Assembly (NCBI GenBank): GCA_029721435.1
Contig: CM056587.1
Span: forward strand, 15,347,667 to 15,411,666
Direction of reading: 5' to 3'
Origin: Gymnothorax reevesii
Taxonomy: Eukaryota > Chordata > Actinopteri > Anguilliformes > Muraenidae
Length of the DNA stretch: 64,000 nt
Part shown: positions 1 to 11,704 of the stretch, in pieces
Layout: each line of letters begins with the position of its first letter
Position numbering within the stretch: the first letter of the stretch is position 1
Translations under genes and position numbers: made by a program
Notes under the pieces: generated by a model
Told to the model about the DNA's origin: nothing
Database searches by the model: none
Seen by the model: the letters and a program-made list of their open reading frames with translations, nothing else

Positions 1-2269
1 AAGTAATTGTGTGATTCTTTGTCAGGAACAGGTTGAGAATTAACCTGCATTATAAGGTAAGATCTCAAGTTGTAGCCTGAGTTTTATTTTCACGTGGACA
101 TAAGTCAGCACCACTGCATTTTTCAAAAACATCTTCTTAGATGTGTCAAACTCCATCGAAACCAAATGGCATCAGTTTTAAGCCAAGTAAACAAATATGT
201 GCCATTTTATGAGCTACAGGAATCAAGAAGCTTTGAAAGACATGGACGTTTATGTTATTGTTAATACGGATAGGAAAATGCCTGATGACTGTGTGATAAA
301 ATGAACAATAATTCCCAACAACAATAATTGTATGGATTGGTCTTCACAACAGACCAAAGTAATGTTTGGCCGCTAATTTGGACAAGTAAATGAGGACTGG
401 TTTGGAGAAATCGTGTGTTATATGGAGATATTACTGAAGGACGTTGATACCTCCAATGGCATGTCACTGAAATTGCCGGTTGAAGAGGTTAAAAAATTAA
501 ACATTAAGTTGCAAAAGTTTAAGCCTTCAAAGACTGGCTTAAATATAAAGAATTCTCTTATGTATCAAGATTTCTTTTGTTTTGCTTTTTTTCTTCTTTT
601 TTGGTGTGAATGCAGTAAATATAATTGCATTGGTATTTCTTTTATGTAAGCAACTGTTTTAAGAAATATTCTGGTAATCCAAAGTGGAATCACTGATCAC
701 TTTTGTATGTCTAATACAAAATTGAGTCCAATCCAGTCAATGTCAGATACTTTTGAAATAACGCCCCCAGGGGTATCAAAAATTGTGATTTTGGTGAATT
801 TATTAAAAGTATGGTTTTTGTTGGTTGCACTGGATCATAAATAAAATGACAATATTTATCGCATCATGGCTTTTGGAGTTGCTCTTTATTATGTTGTTAT
901 TAATATTTTGGGTATTTTTTGTGCGCTTCAGGTCAATAATTTTGCAGTCCATTGCACATAAATCCAGATGGAATTAGGAGGACACGAAAGAGGAGTCATG
1001 AACCCTCGCCAAAGGCTCAGAATAAATGAAAATTTACAACTCTCATTTCAAAAATTTGATATCTCAGGCTCACTCACTAGAGATCCTCTATAAGTCATTC
1101 ACCTGGTGAGCTCTACGCTAACTGGACAAAATCGTATAAAATAAATCCAAAAACATAATGGTGTCCCAGGCTACCCAGTGGCAGAGGAGGCTCCACATTG
1201 TCTCCACAGTCCAAATACATAAACATCAATCAAAAAGATGTAGCGCCACGGAGGAAAGGCCGTTTCTGGAAAAGGACGCAAAAACCCAAATATTTAGACA
1301 CAAAAGGATCATCAAAGCATTTAACAGTCACAATATTGACTACGCTGCCTCACTGAATAAGCGATGCAGCTGTTTGCTTGAAGGCTGCTTTAGAAGAGTT
1401 CTAATAAGACTCTGGACAGCACCAGGCTGCAAAGCTATATACTCTAACACTAACACTGTCTGAGACTCTGCGCCTGATCCCAATAAAGAGTCTTGAGAAG
1501 GCTCGAATCCTTTGTGTAGAGGCTTTGTGTTTTTAATGCTTTAGTTTTACCAACATAAAATGCCCCCCACCACCACTTTTTCTGTCCAACCATCTTTCCA
1601 CTGAGACACCAAGGGACCAATTGAGAGTGAAATCTGTTTAAACTGCACCAAAGAGCACACTGAACTGAAAGCATACATTGCCTAGAGGGTGAAAAAAAGA
1701 GGAAGAAATGAAAAGAAAGCCTAACTGTGAAGAAACTTGCAACACTTAACATGTCCTTATTACTCCACATTCGCACAACTGACTGTTTAAACAAAAACAG
1801 AAGACTCAAACTGAAATACATGAACCAGCCTGGCTTGATTGAGGGTCTGGGGTATTCTGACGAAATGTAACGACACTCGGGACACTGATAGTTGTATTTT
1901 AGCTCTAGGCTTGTATAAAAGAAAAAAAAATCCATTTTCAAGACGCAGATCGAGCTCCCATTTTCCATTAACAGGAGTTGAAAGTTGCTCAGCTGATTTC
2001 AAGCAGTGGCGAAAAGGAATTAAGAGAATACCACTGTTCAGTTCATTCTCAAATCTGGAAAACCACAGTGTATATTAAAATTAACTCTTCTGTCCCTTAT
2101 TTTTAATAAAGCGGTATTTCTTATGCAAAATGTAACTTTTTCCCACCATGGAACAATAAGCAGCAATAGGGCTTTCAAAGAAAGCAAATCTTTATGAAGA
2201 GAATGACAATCTGTGATCATGGACTTCTCATTCACTTTTAAATATTAATTATATATAATTATACATTAA
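1..2269. other. Intergenic stretch, no gene recognised
   Basis: I see no exon or mobile-element protein here. The sequence is AT-rich with several short open frames of no recognisable family. The frame at 413-649 on the plus strand looks like a chance or decayed frame: it begins mid-context and degrades into a T-rich run. Some of this may be old repeat debris that has lost its motifs. Confidence 0.5.
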
Positions 2270-2790
2270 TTTCTGAAAATGATTAATATCGACAGTCAGC
2301 TGAGATAACCCTGATTGGAGGATGAACACTCAAAGCCTCATTTCGGCCTGATGCTCTGCACATAATTTTTCAGATTTTAACGTACATATATTGCAAACAC
2401 GAGAGACCGCACACATAATGATAGCTTTCTGGAATTTTTGCCTTCAGTCATCAAAAAGCGCATATTTGATGATGAGGCCGAGACAGATCTCCAGCAGACA
2501 GACCTTGAGCGAATCTGGACAGTTATGATTCTGCCTGTAAGCTCCTTACATTACAAGATGATCCCGGTAGAGAATTGTTTCAGACTAGGCTCAATTGTCT
2601 AGGAGAGGAAATAAGGGCTTAAAATCGACCCGGTGTTCTGATCGTGCGCAACAGGCATCATTTTCATCTTCTGCATTCATCGTCCTCTCAGTTCAGGGTA
2701 AATCATCACGAGGAAGCAGAAACAAACTTGGATTGGCTGATAAGACAAAATCAAATTGTAATATCAGGGATTAACATGTAAACAATCCAC
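2270..2790. promoter_or_regulatory. Candidate conserved non-coding element
   Basis: This is about 500 bp of non-repetitive, moderately complex sequence without simple repeats or open frames. It contains many ATTA/TAAT cores and a CAGCTG E-box. The texture resembles developmental enhancers in vertebrate gene deserts. This is only an impression; cross-species conservation cannot be judged from one sequence. Confidence 0.2.
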
Positions 2791-2849
2791 TTGAGGCTGG
2801 CATTGTGAATGGACCATCGCTGGATTGCAGTGTCCACTGATACTACCTG

Positions 2850-3795
2850 CGGAAGGTCATGCCACATCATCTTAATAGGATTCACGTCAGGAATTAGACT
2901 AGGTCACTGCATAACCTTCATTTTCTTTATTTTGAGCCATTGAAAGGTGGACTTTCTTGTGTGCTTTAGATCATTGTCCTGCAGCACAACCCTGCTGCAC
3001 CTGTGCCTTAGGTCGTGACCTGTTGGCTTTACAGTCTCCTCCAGGATTTTCTGGTAAAGTACAGAAATCATAAGTCCATCAGCTATGGTAAGTCGCCCAG
3101 GTCCTGAAGCAGCAAAGTAGCCCCAGACCATCACACTACCACTTCCATGTTTGACTGTTGGTCTGATGTTCCTATTGTGGCAAGCTGAGCTCACTCGACA
3201 TCAGATGCAACAGGACCCAAATCTACCAAAAAGTAACACTTTTGACTCCTCAATCTATATAATATTATCCCAAAACTCATGGGGATCATGGGAATTTTGT
3301 GTTATTTTTTAGTTTAGCCCTGCTGCTTTCCCTTGGATACAATTCTTGCCCAGTCTGTTTTCTTTATTTTGTAATCCTGAACAATGACCTTAAGATAAGA
3401 GAAGCCCTCAGTTTTTGTTTTTTTTTATGTTAGGCCGGGTTCCTTTGTGACATCCTGGATGAGTTGTTGATGTACTCTTGGAGGAATTTGGTTGGATGCC
3501 CACTCCTGGGAAGGTGTGCTATAATTCCAAGTTTTCTTCATTTGCAGATAATGGCTGTCACTGTGGTTCATGGGAGTCTGAGATCTTTAAAAATGGCTTT
3601 GTAACCTTTTTCAGACAGATAGACGTCAATGACTTTGTTTCTCATCTGTTCTTGAATTTCTCCCGAGTACGGCATCGGGTGCTGCTTTTCACCTACTTCT
3701 CAGACAGGTTCTATTTATGAGATGCTTGGATTCGACAGGGCTGGCAGTAATCATTTCTGGGTGAAATTGTACCCAGTTATCAAATGGATTTGTTT
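2850..3795 (-). mobile_element. Degraded Tc1-like transposon, 5' two thirds
   Basis: On the minus strand this reads as a decayed Tc1/mariner element. A transposase piece at 2904-3194 keeps the second catalytic aspartate in a VLQDNDLKHT context and the upstream GSGSVMVWGYF block. Toward higher coordinates come the region encoding the N-terminal helix-turn-helix and the 5' leader, both broken by stops. No right terminal repeat is visible, so the copy is truncated near 3795. A leader fragment of the same lineage recurs at 22735-22795. Confidence 0.8.
2904..3194 (-). pseudogene. Tc1-like transposase fragment (96 aa)
   Basis: This is a piece of a Tc1/mariner DDE transposase catalytic domain, which would cut and join transposon ends at TA targets. 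It shows HGSGSVMVWGYF and, about 60 residues later, LQDNDLKHTRKSTFQWL, the block around the second catalytic Asp. The first Asp and the final Glu are missing. At 96 residues it is under a third of the usual roughly 340. It cannot encode an active enzyme. Confidence 0.8.
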
Positions 3796-4734
3796 AACCC
3801 ATTTAAACCAGGACAGCATGTGTGCATTTTAACCATTGAAACCGGGGATGCTGTTACGCATTTCTACCCTTCAGGCTGGGAAAGCGGATACGTCATTTTG
3901 TTGTTTTCATTACTTTTCCGACCATTTCTGGGCACATAGCTGTTCTTCAACTGGCACTTCATACTAGGGCAGATGCTATTGTAACACTTCAAGACACTTT
4001 TTTAAAAATATTTTTATGTTTATTTGTATTTTATTTGAAAGGACATTGTATCATGCCTGCCACCCGGTAGCAGAGCTACAGGGGGGCAAAGACACGTCCC
4101 TTTTAGCCCTGGCTAGATCTCAATCATTTTCTTTTATTGACGTCTTTTCCAATTATCGTAGTTGGCAACTGAAGACACGGTTTCTCACCGTATGCGATCT
4201 AACAGCGATGAAATCTTGGGCTAAATTCAGAGCAGAAAAATTATTTACTTATAAAATTGGCCAATGCTTCGCGTTATTGAACTGGTCCGTGTTCCAATGA
4301 AATGCGGATTTTCACTCTTGGTATTTCGTGGGTTGATTTAAAAAAAGAAAAAAAACGTGGCAGTCGGCAGTTAAATAGCCAAGGTTATTACAAGCGTGAG
4401 GCTCAAGCCATTTGCGTGAGAGTCCACTGGTAGGCTATGCAATTTTGAATAACGTAGATTTAAATACAGCAAATACGCGTCCAGAGGAATGATTGTCATC
4501 TTACCTAATCGGGGAGAACAAGCAGCACCTGTTCAGTGCGGAGCGCTTTCGGAGTGAACCTTTTGTTAATCATGAAGATGACTGAGAACAGGACAGGAGT
4601 TATAATTGTTTTAAACGACTGTTTTGTGCAACCCAATTCTCTGTTATTTCACGTATTGTGGAGCACTTACATCATTATTGTAAGACAAGCATTTACAAAT
4701 TTGTCACATGCACAACTCAGCTGACAGACACAAG
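3796..4734. other. Intergenic, no gene recognised
   Basis: No recognisable gene or repeat family. Short plus-strand frames at 4016-4300 and 4536-4724 have no identifiable domain and no splice context that I can defend. Confidence 0.4.
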
Positions 4735-4778
4735 GTTGAATGCGTTGCCATTCTTGTTGATGCAGGAGTACAGCCGAG

Positions 4779-4850
4779 CTGTGATTGGCTGATGGCACGT
4801 ACAATGGTACCAGTGCTGATCTGTGATTGGCTGATGTACGTAATGGTCCC
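4779..4850. repeat. Two tandem copies of a CCAAT-type unit
   Basis: Two adjacent copies of a unit of about 30-33 bp each begin CTGTGATTGGCTGATG and continue with ACGTA and ATGGT. ATTGG is a reversed CCAAT box, so the duplication could hold NF-Y-type sites, but nothing here shows promoter activity. Confidence 0.45.
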
Positions 4851-5454
4851 AACTGACCAGCAGAAAAATTTTTTGCAGCCAGTTCAGGCACTCGCATAAC
4901 TTGGGCCGTACAAAATGATAAATGATGAGATTATTCTTAAAACGTTGAAAGTTGAGAAACAAACAACAAATTCATTATACATCGATCAAGTAATTACAAA
5001 TATTAAAATATAAAACTAAAGTGTCCATATATTTTATTTACAAATGTTTATAATAAAAACAGTATCCTCCCTGTGGGGCCCCTGTGAATGCTGGGCCCCT
5101 AGAATCGCCCATGGTTACGTCAACCCCCCCCCCACCCCCCCACAGTGCCCCAGCTGTGCAAGTTCGAAGCACCACACTCTTCAATTGAATATTTCCCAAT
5201 TTCTGCCACTTCTTAGTCGACAAACACACATTGTTTGTAGAGTCGTATCTAAATGCTTTCTCTCTACTCCAGGGGGCCTACCGCCCTGAAGAGCGTTAGG
5301 GGGCGTTTCCATCTGCAACGAAGCTGGTGAAATGTTGTGGCATCACGCTGAAGACAAGTGTGTGCAGGCTGAGGGCTGTAAAAGATGCAGAAAAGGCTGA
5401 ATTCAATTTCTCAATAAATAAGTGACAGCCATGTCTGCGTTTCTACATCGTTTT

Positions 5455-5740
5455 CCCCCTCTCAGGATCCCCTGCTAATTGCACTGCTGACAGATTTAAG
5501 CACATTTGGGAATTGCATTGGCAAAGATTAACTGCCCTCCTGCTTTGTTGATGATTTATTTGCATGATAATTAGTTGACGGCAGTATATGTTTTAAATTA
5601 TTTATTCTTTTTCTTTCAGAAAATATGGAATTAGGATGAGGCAGAGAATCGCAGCCACATGCATTAATTACAGTGATTAAAGCATTAATTGAACCTTGCC
5701 ACAATATGATTATTAAATTAATAACAAAATTGACAGATGA
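5455..5740. promoter_or_regulatory. Candidate conserved enhancer with POU/homeodomain sites
   Basis: This is an AT-rich but complex, repeat-free block. It contains an octamer-like ATTTGCAT followed directly by ATAATTAG (5560-5580), several TTAATTA/CATTAAT cores (5660-5700) and an ATGATTATTAAATTAAT run. Dense, varied homeodomain and POU-type sites without coding potential are typical of vertebrate conserved non-coding elements. This is inference only. Confidence 0.3.
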
Positions 5741-5884
5741 GTCTTTTTGGTATTCTTTTTATCTGAATTCAAAGCATAGAATTGAAGCTGGTGTTGGCTT
5801 CATTTATAGGGCTTCGTTCAGATTTATTGTTTAAGGGCAGACATCGGAACAGTTCTGACAGAAATTTACTGTCATCTAGTGTTT

Positions 5885-6180
5885 GATGACCTCCGCCAAA
5901 AAGATTATGTTTTCACTCGTGTTTGTCTATTTTTCTGTCTGTAAACAGGAAAATTCAATAAGTTACAAATGGATTGGCATGAAATTTGGTAGGATGGTAG
6001 GTGGTAGTCCAAGGTTGAGGTGATTCTATTTTGGAAGTAATCTGCAGCATATTCTGGGTGTTAGATATGGAAGTACCAATAATACTAACATTTGGCATGG
6101 CAGAGGTTTGCGCTCTACCGAGAGCCCTTCCAGTTTAGCATTGGATTGGAACCGCAGCGCATTCTGACAAGGACTGATTT
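5885..6180 (+). repeat. Interspersed repeat of the CCTCCGCCAA class
   Basis: It begins CCTCCGCCAAAAAG, is followed by TTTTCACTCGTGTTTGTC, and continues into a stretch built like the larger neighbour at 6265-7495. It is a divergent, shorter copy. The family is common in fish genomes and non-coding; I do not know its superfamily. Confidence 0.6.
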
Positions 6181-6243
6181 TGTGACAAAGATGTAATGTG
6201 CAGTCTATAATTAAACATCAAAGATAAACTTAAACAAATACCC

Positions 6244-6266
6244 ACTTATTATTATTATTATTATTA
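6244..6266. repeat. ATT trinucleotide microsatellite
   Basis: Perfect short run of TTA/ATT units at the left edge of the interspersed repeat. Confidence 0.9.
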
Positions 6267-7495
6267 CCTCCGCCAAGGAGGTTATGCGATCGAGTTGGTT
6301 TATTTATTTGTCCGTTTGTTTGTTTGTTTGTTTGTTTGTTTGTCTGTGGACAGGATTTCTCAGAAACTACTGGACGGATCTTCATAAAATTTTCACCAGA
6401 GGTAGACCTTGGTCCATGGACGACTCCATTAAATTTCATGATGATCCGGATCTGGATCCGGATTTTGGATGCAGATCATTTTTTTACAATATAAGTGACA
6501 TTTCTCCAAACCTAATGAACGGATTTTGATGAAATTTACTCTGAATGTAGATATTGGGCAAAGATATTGGGCTATTGTTTATGTACAAAAAAGTATGAAG
6601 ATCACGTGGCTCAAGATTTTGAATCTGGATCCAGATCCGGATTAATATTTTATGATTTTCAACTAGGCAATTCTCCATAACAAGTGCAGCATTTCTACCA
6701 AATATTGACCAGAAATATTGACATGGTAATGAAAGATTCTTAAAAGATCAGTAATGACTTCCATTCTCATGGGTCCAGATCCAGATGAGGATCACCATTT
6801 TGGGCTCCAGAGGTAATGCCTCTTGATGAATGCTTACCAGGTCTGGCACAACTTTGACTATTCAACCTCATTTGTGGAAATGACAAAAATATTCCCATCC
6901 GAGCAACTTGACCAATCGTCCTGAAATTTTCCCGAGTAAAAAAGATCTTGCATTTGTATCAACGTCATCTCTTGGCGGAGTTCAGAAATCTCGGATTGCT
7001 CTTGTTATTATTATTATTATTATTCAGAGGACCAAGTGCCCGAAAAAAAGATATTTCTGCTTCAGATATGGGTCGTGGGTCATACCAAAACTCACAATAT
7101 GATTTTCAAAATAATATTCAATCTTACTCAAACAGCAGCCTATTTCCGGGAAATCACTGTGGTGACTTTTTGGCAGTTTGACATGCTGCAAAAGTTTGAA
7201 AACATGTTACTTATTCCAAAATGCCTTTATTCGCCTCACTGAGTTTTTGAATAAACTAGATGATGCGCAGTCAATAGAGATGCTAACCCACGCTTCTTGT
7301 TGACCTTGACCTTTGACCTTTCGATGTCAAAATGCAAATTTTGACAGGGTACCCTTGGATCATCTACCCCACAAAGTTTGGTCACCCTAGCTTCAGTGGT
7401 GGCCGAGCTGTCGCGCGGACAGACATACACACACACACACACACAGACAGACGGTGCTAAACTGTGTACCCACACCGCCTCGTCGGGCGTGGGTA
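6265..7495 (+). repeat. Long interspersed repeat starting CCTCCGCCAAGGAGG
   Basis: The left end, CCTCCGCCAAGGAGG, is itself a small hairpin. It is followed by a TTTG microsatellite (6310-6345) and a phrase ending in CTGGATCCGGAT. The right end has a CA run (7416-7445), a GACAGACGG motif and a final CCTCGTCGGGCGTGGGTAATGAT. Internal phrases on detecting, multiplying and adding flanking purine-rich motifs recur, but no long frame exists. It is a non-autonomous element of an unassigned class; short relatives lie at 5885-6180, 22400-22630, 23590-23880 and 43430-43760. Confidence 0.6.
7416..7452. repeat. CA dinucleotide microsatellite
   Basis: A run of CACACA followed by GACAGACAGACG, inside the right end of the interspersed repeat. 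Confidence 0.9.
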
Positions 7496-9125
7496 ATGAT
7501 CAGTTAACAACATTTTATGTAATATAGCCTGCTTGTATGAAAACACATGCACTATTACAATGGAAAGAAGCAGAATCAGATCAATTCAGCAAGAGCTAAT
7601 AGGCTATTCATATACCAAAGTTTTGCACAAGTCCACATGTAAAATTGTATTACACCATTTCCAGAAAAGTTGACTAAAAACAATGCTACGATTTGCAAAT
7701 CATTTAAACCCTATATTTAATTGAAAATAGTTGAAATGTTGAAACTGAGAAATTTTATTGATTTATTTCAAGAAATCTCTTCTTGAATCTGATGCCGCAG
7801 CACATTTCAAAAAAAGCTGGGACGGAGGCAACAAATGACTGGAAAAACTGCTTGACGCTAAACACTCACACCTGGTGGAACATCTTCTTGCTTATTAGGT
7901 TCATTAGGTTCATTGGCAACAGGTTAGTAATGTAACTAGATGAAAAAGAGCATCCCAAAGAGGCTGAGTATTTTAGTAGATGTTGAGGGCTTCACCACCC
8001 TGAAAGACTGCATGGGCAAATATTTCAAAAATTTAATGATAATGTTTCTCAATGAAAATTGCAAAGAATTTGGGGATTTAGTCAGCTAAGGTACATGATA
8101 ACATGCAAAGTTTTAGAGACTTTGAAGAGGGGACAGAGCTGAAGACCAGCACTGAATGGCCATGATCTTCTGGTGCTCAGGCAAGGCTGCATTAAAGAGG
8201 CAGGATTCTGTGGTGGAAATCAATGCAAGGGCCCAGAAACACTTCTGAAAACATCAGTGAACATCGTTCATCACTGCATCCATAAATATTATTCAAAACT
8301 ATCATATAATGATAAAACTATATAAAAAAGATCCAGAAATGCAACTCTCTCTAGGCCCAAGCTAATAAGAGATGGAATGAGGCAAAGTTGAAAACTGTCC
8401 TGTGGCCCGATCAATCAAAGTGTGAGATTCTCTTTGGAAATCATGGATGCTGCATCCTCTGGGCTAAAATTGAGAGGGACCATCCACCTTCTTAGCGAGA
8501 CACGGGTGATTAGTTAGATCAGAGTTAGAACTCAACCTGTTTCCCCTCGCTTTCTTATCACCGTCCTTGCTTTTCTAGTTCCGCCTCCCTCTACAGCTGT
8601 CCTGCATTCTAGCTGGGATTACACTGATTAGTTTGTGTTTAAAAGATGCATTTTTACCGCAGATCTCCGTCGACTCGTTTCTTCCCATAGCTCGCTTTGG
8701 TTAAGTCTCGTTTCTGCGCTTTCTTGGTTTCGATTGTTGTTTGCTCGCTTCTTGTTACTTCTCCCGCAAGTCTCGTTTTGTTTGTATTGATTGTTTGTAT
8801 TACGTTGTTTGATTGCTGGCTGATTGATTAGTACTCTGTTCTCCCTTATTCCCATTTTGTACCCAACTGTTTAGTTTCTCCTTTGTTCTCCCTCATCCCA
8901 TCCAACTCCCTTTTTCCTTCCCCTTCCATTCCCTTAGTTCAGCCCCCTTTGTTACTGTCTTTGTGTGGATTGATTCTCTGGTTACTGAACTACTTGCTTG
9001 TCCCCTGACCTTGATTCTGACTATTCTGCATTACCCTGTTTGCTTGGCTATCGATCTGTTTCTGTTTTGACCATGAGCTGTGTTAACCCTAAAAAACGCC
9101 CTGCCGATGCTGAACTGCATTTGGA

Positions 9126-9133
9126 GTCAACGC
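9126..9133. repeat. Left 8-bp target duplication of hAT MITE
   Basis: GTCAACGC here matches GTCAAAGC at 9803-9810 in 7 of 8 positions. Eight bases is the duplication length expected for hAT elements. Confidence 0.7.
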
Positions 9134-9802
9134 TAGTGATGGTCAAAAGAAGCCTTATGAATCACTGAGGCTTTCCAGCCCATTGCTTCACCAAAAGGTT
9201 CAGTACTCGAGGCCTCAATGAAACATTGAATGCTGCCATCTGCTGGGCAAAACATACGACAGTCATTGAACAGTACCATGACCTGAGCGGAAATGTATGA
9301 AAAACTTTTGTGTGCAGTAACAATAGACAATGGATATATTTCTATAGCATGCGTAAGTAGCTATATTTGTTCATAATAAAAATCTCAATGAAACAATCAC
9401 GATACTTTGCTTTTTTTTTAAATCATTTTTATTTTTAAAAAAAAACACAAATATGGGAGTGACATTATTGGAAAAAAACGAAATAACTGACACTCTCACG
9501 TCAATGTCCAACAATAGGGAAGATAATACGTGACTCACTACAACTCTCCAACGTACTACACCTCTCTACCTCTTATACAAACGCCGACAACACCCACAGT
9601 TCGGCGCCAGATTCGAAGCGTATTTATGAGGAGGTTACGTTGAACGAACCAATGACGTACTCTCTACAAACCAAGGCCTCGTTTATCATCAGTCACGTGA
9701 TTTTTACGGTAACGACGCAAGCCTCGAATCGGGGCTTCATCTGGCACGCCCCTTTTTGCTAGACACAGGCTCCGGTGCCTCGCTTCAAATGTCACATCAC
9801 TA
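9134..9802. mobile_element. Non-autonomous hAT-like MITE (669 bp)
   Basis: The ends are TAGTGATG and CATCACTA, an exact 8-bp inverted repeat of the kind seen in hAT elements, flanked by near-identical 8-bp duplications (GTCAACGC / GTCAAAGC). Next to the left end is AAGCCTTATGAATC and next to the right end AGGCTCCGGTGCCTCGCTTC, giving imperfect subterminal complementarity. There is no transposase, so it would need a hAT enzyme from elsewhere. It sits inside the LTR-like insertion, making the youngest layer of a three-level nest. Confidence 0.8.
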
Positions 9803-9810
9803 GTCAAAGC
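9803..9810. repeat. Right 8-bp target duplication of hAT MITE
   Basis: GTCAAAGC is the partner of GTCAACGC at 9126-9133, with one mismatch. Confidence 0.7.
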
Positions 9811-10169
9811 CCGTTCCTTTCTGTCTTTGTACTATTTTCAATTAAACACAGTTGCAAATCACTGCAGTCTGCTTTTATTTACATTTTTCAGGGTGCCCCG
9901 ACTTTTCTGGAAACAGAGCTGAACCAAATTCTATATATTTGAGCAAAGGCTTTTCCCTCCTTTAAAATTTTCCCGACAGGCCAGGGCATCCAGATCGCTG
10001 CCACACAATGGATATAAAGGCCTTTTCTCTTCCAAGGTCCCTGGGCAGAAGAACAAGTCCCTCCAGAAACTGGCTCCCCCTGTCACACACACCCACACAC
10101 TCCAACACCGCAGCGAAACAAACATCCGCCTGTGATCGTTGAAGTGAGATATTCATTCGCACACATCTC

Positions 10170-10560
10170 TCGTCCCGCCATCATGACAGAACAAAGAAAG
10201 GGACCTGTTTCCGTGATGGAAGCCAACGGTCGGAAAGAGGGGTTTGAGATGTGTGCAAGGAAGCAGTTTGCCTAGAGAGCGCCTGAGGTCGAGTCCGGCC
10301 CAGCTCGCGCGAGAATCAGGCCGTCAGCTGGCATGCAGAGGTAATTACTTCCCCTGGCAGACCCCTGCATACCTGAAAATTGAACACTGTCCTCCTTCTC
10401 ATCAACCAGGGAAGTACGTTTATTTTCCACCAGGGCTTCTCGATCATTGCTGGCTTATTTCACTGAGATGAGCCATTGCAAATCTGCGTAGGACTGAAGC
10501 CCAATTGACACTCATTAATCAGAGATAGAGTGAGAGAGAGACTGGGAGGTGTGGGTAACC
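10170..10560. promoter_or_regulatory. Candidate conserved non-coding element
   Basis: A complex, repeat-free block with GAGGTAATTACTTCC, ACTCATTAATCAGAG and ATTGCAAAT sites. Frames here (for example 10244-10471) show no protein family. I list it as a possible enhancer on texture alone. Confidence 0.2.
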
Positions 10561-11655
10561 AGTTGAGGTTGAGGTACGATGGATAAGGTAGGAGATATAC
10601 TTGTTTTTAACTGCAGATTTGTGAGCACACGACGGCTGCCATGCATGTCTTGTGACCATTTGGACCGATGCCCGCAGTCATCAGGCTACTGTGTGTCGTA
10701 AATTCTGTGTTCAATCAGCTGATCAATAACCAACTGAGTTAAAAACCATTCTGAAAATTCCTCTTGAAATAATTGATTAAATAATTACAGAGAAATCAGA
10801 CAAGACTATAAATTCTGGAAATCTGTTCCAGCACTTTTTCTAAATGCTGTATATGAGAGTGACCGTAAATTTTCCTATATTGTTCAATGTTTTTCAACAG
10901 AGACATAATGTGGTTTGTCTTGGAAACCACAGCCAGGATCTTACATGATAGTTAGTATACAATGTATGAAATAGGGGCCATTATTCAAAGGTTGCTGGTG
11001 ATTCCTCACGGTGTCAAGCACTCAAGTGGATTTACTGACAGATTTACTGACATTGTCCTTTGATGCTGGCAGCTCACGTTTCAAATCTCAGTTCACACAA
11101 TTGCACACACTCTGACACTTTTGGGTACACGCAGTGACATCCTAATATCTTTCTTTGAGACATGGATGTTGTCACTAATGGATGTCTTTACATGTGTTGC
11201 CTCATTGATTGGCAAATGGCTTGAATGCTATTATCCTATAGCCTGAAAGCCTTGGGAAGTTTTAAATGTGGCATTAGAAGCCTCTTGTGCGCAGCACAAT
11301 TGAGAGACTTCTCAAAAGCTTCTGGCAGCCATGGGGCCTATGCACCCGTGATATTTTTACATTTATCAGAAAGCCATAATTTCAACTGCACTTGGTTATT
11401 GTCATGAAATGCAAAAAAAAAAGATTTCTTGTGCAAACCTATTCATTCCTTGTGGTCTAAAGAATATCCATCAAGACTCAAGGCCAGATGTAACCAAAAA
11501 TCATGCCAAAAAGGTTAGTTTTTTCTCACATATAATACAATTTCAGCAAGCAAGAAAAGATGTGCAACTCTGACATCTGCAGTCCTATATGTTGACTATT
11601 TAGTGAAGACTACAAATTTCAATCCTATTTATAAAAGGAGTTGATGCCTAACATT
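10561..11655. other. Intergenic, no gene recognised
   Basis: I see no exon, no known repeat ends and no structured motif. The plus-strand frame at 11225-11407 has no recognisable domain. Confidence 0.4.
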
Positions 11656-11658
11656 GTT

Positions 11659-11703
11659 TGTGTGTGTGTGTGTGTGTATGTGCGTATATATATATATATA
11701 TAT
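11659..11703. repeat. GT then AT microsatellite
   Basis: A GT run followed by TATATA at the left border of the next Tc1-like copy. An apparent open frame beginning here is a by-product of the repeat. Confidence 0.9.
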
Positions 11704-11704
11704 C

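Larger units (their letters stand above)
8495..9829 (+). mobile_element. LTR-like insertion inside the Tc1 copy
   Basis: This pyrimidine-rich segment interrupts the Tc1 copy. It has the texture of other LTR-like insertions in the window, with CCTCCCTCTACAGCTG-type phrases, many CTCGTTT runs, and a right part ending CTGAACTGCATTTGGAGTC before the hAT insertion. It resembles in reverse the segment at 55736-57315. There is no long coding frame. Its exact ends and target duplication could not be fixed. Confidence 0.45.
7615..9905 (+). mobile_element. Tc1-like copy split by a nested insertion
   Basis: The left part (7615-about 8494) carries a decayed inverted repeat with TTGCAAATCATTTAAACCCTA and then a stop-riddled transposase region; GGGCTAAAATTGAGAGGGACCATCC is the block after the first catalytic Asp. 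The matching right inverted repeat resumes at about 9830-9905 with TTGCAAATCACTGCAGTCTG and TTTATTTACATTTTTCAGGG. About 1.3 kb of unrelated sequence lies between them. The last third of the transposase has been lost, so the element is dead. Confidence 0.75.

Noticed and set aside
1450..1968. 172-residue minus frame
   Set aside because: Low-complexity Phe/Leu-rich reading of A/T tracts with no family signal.
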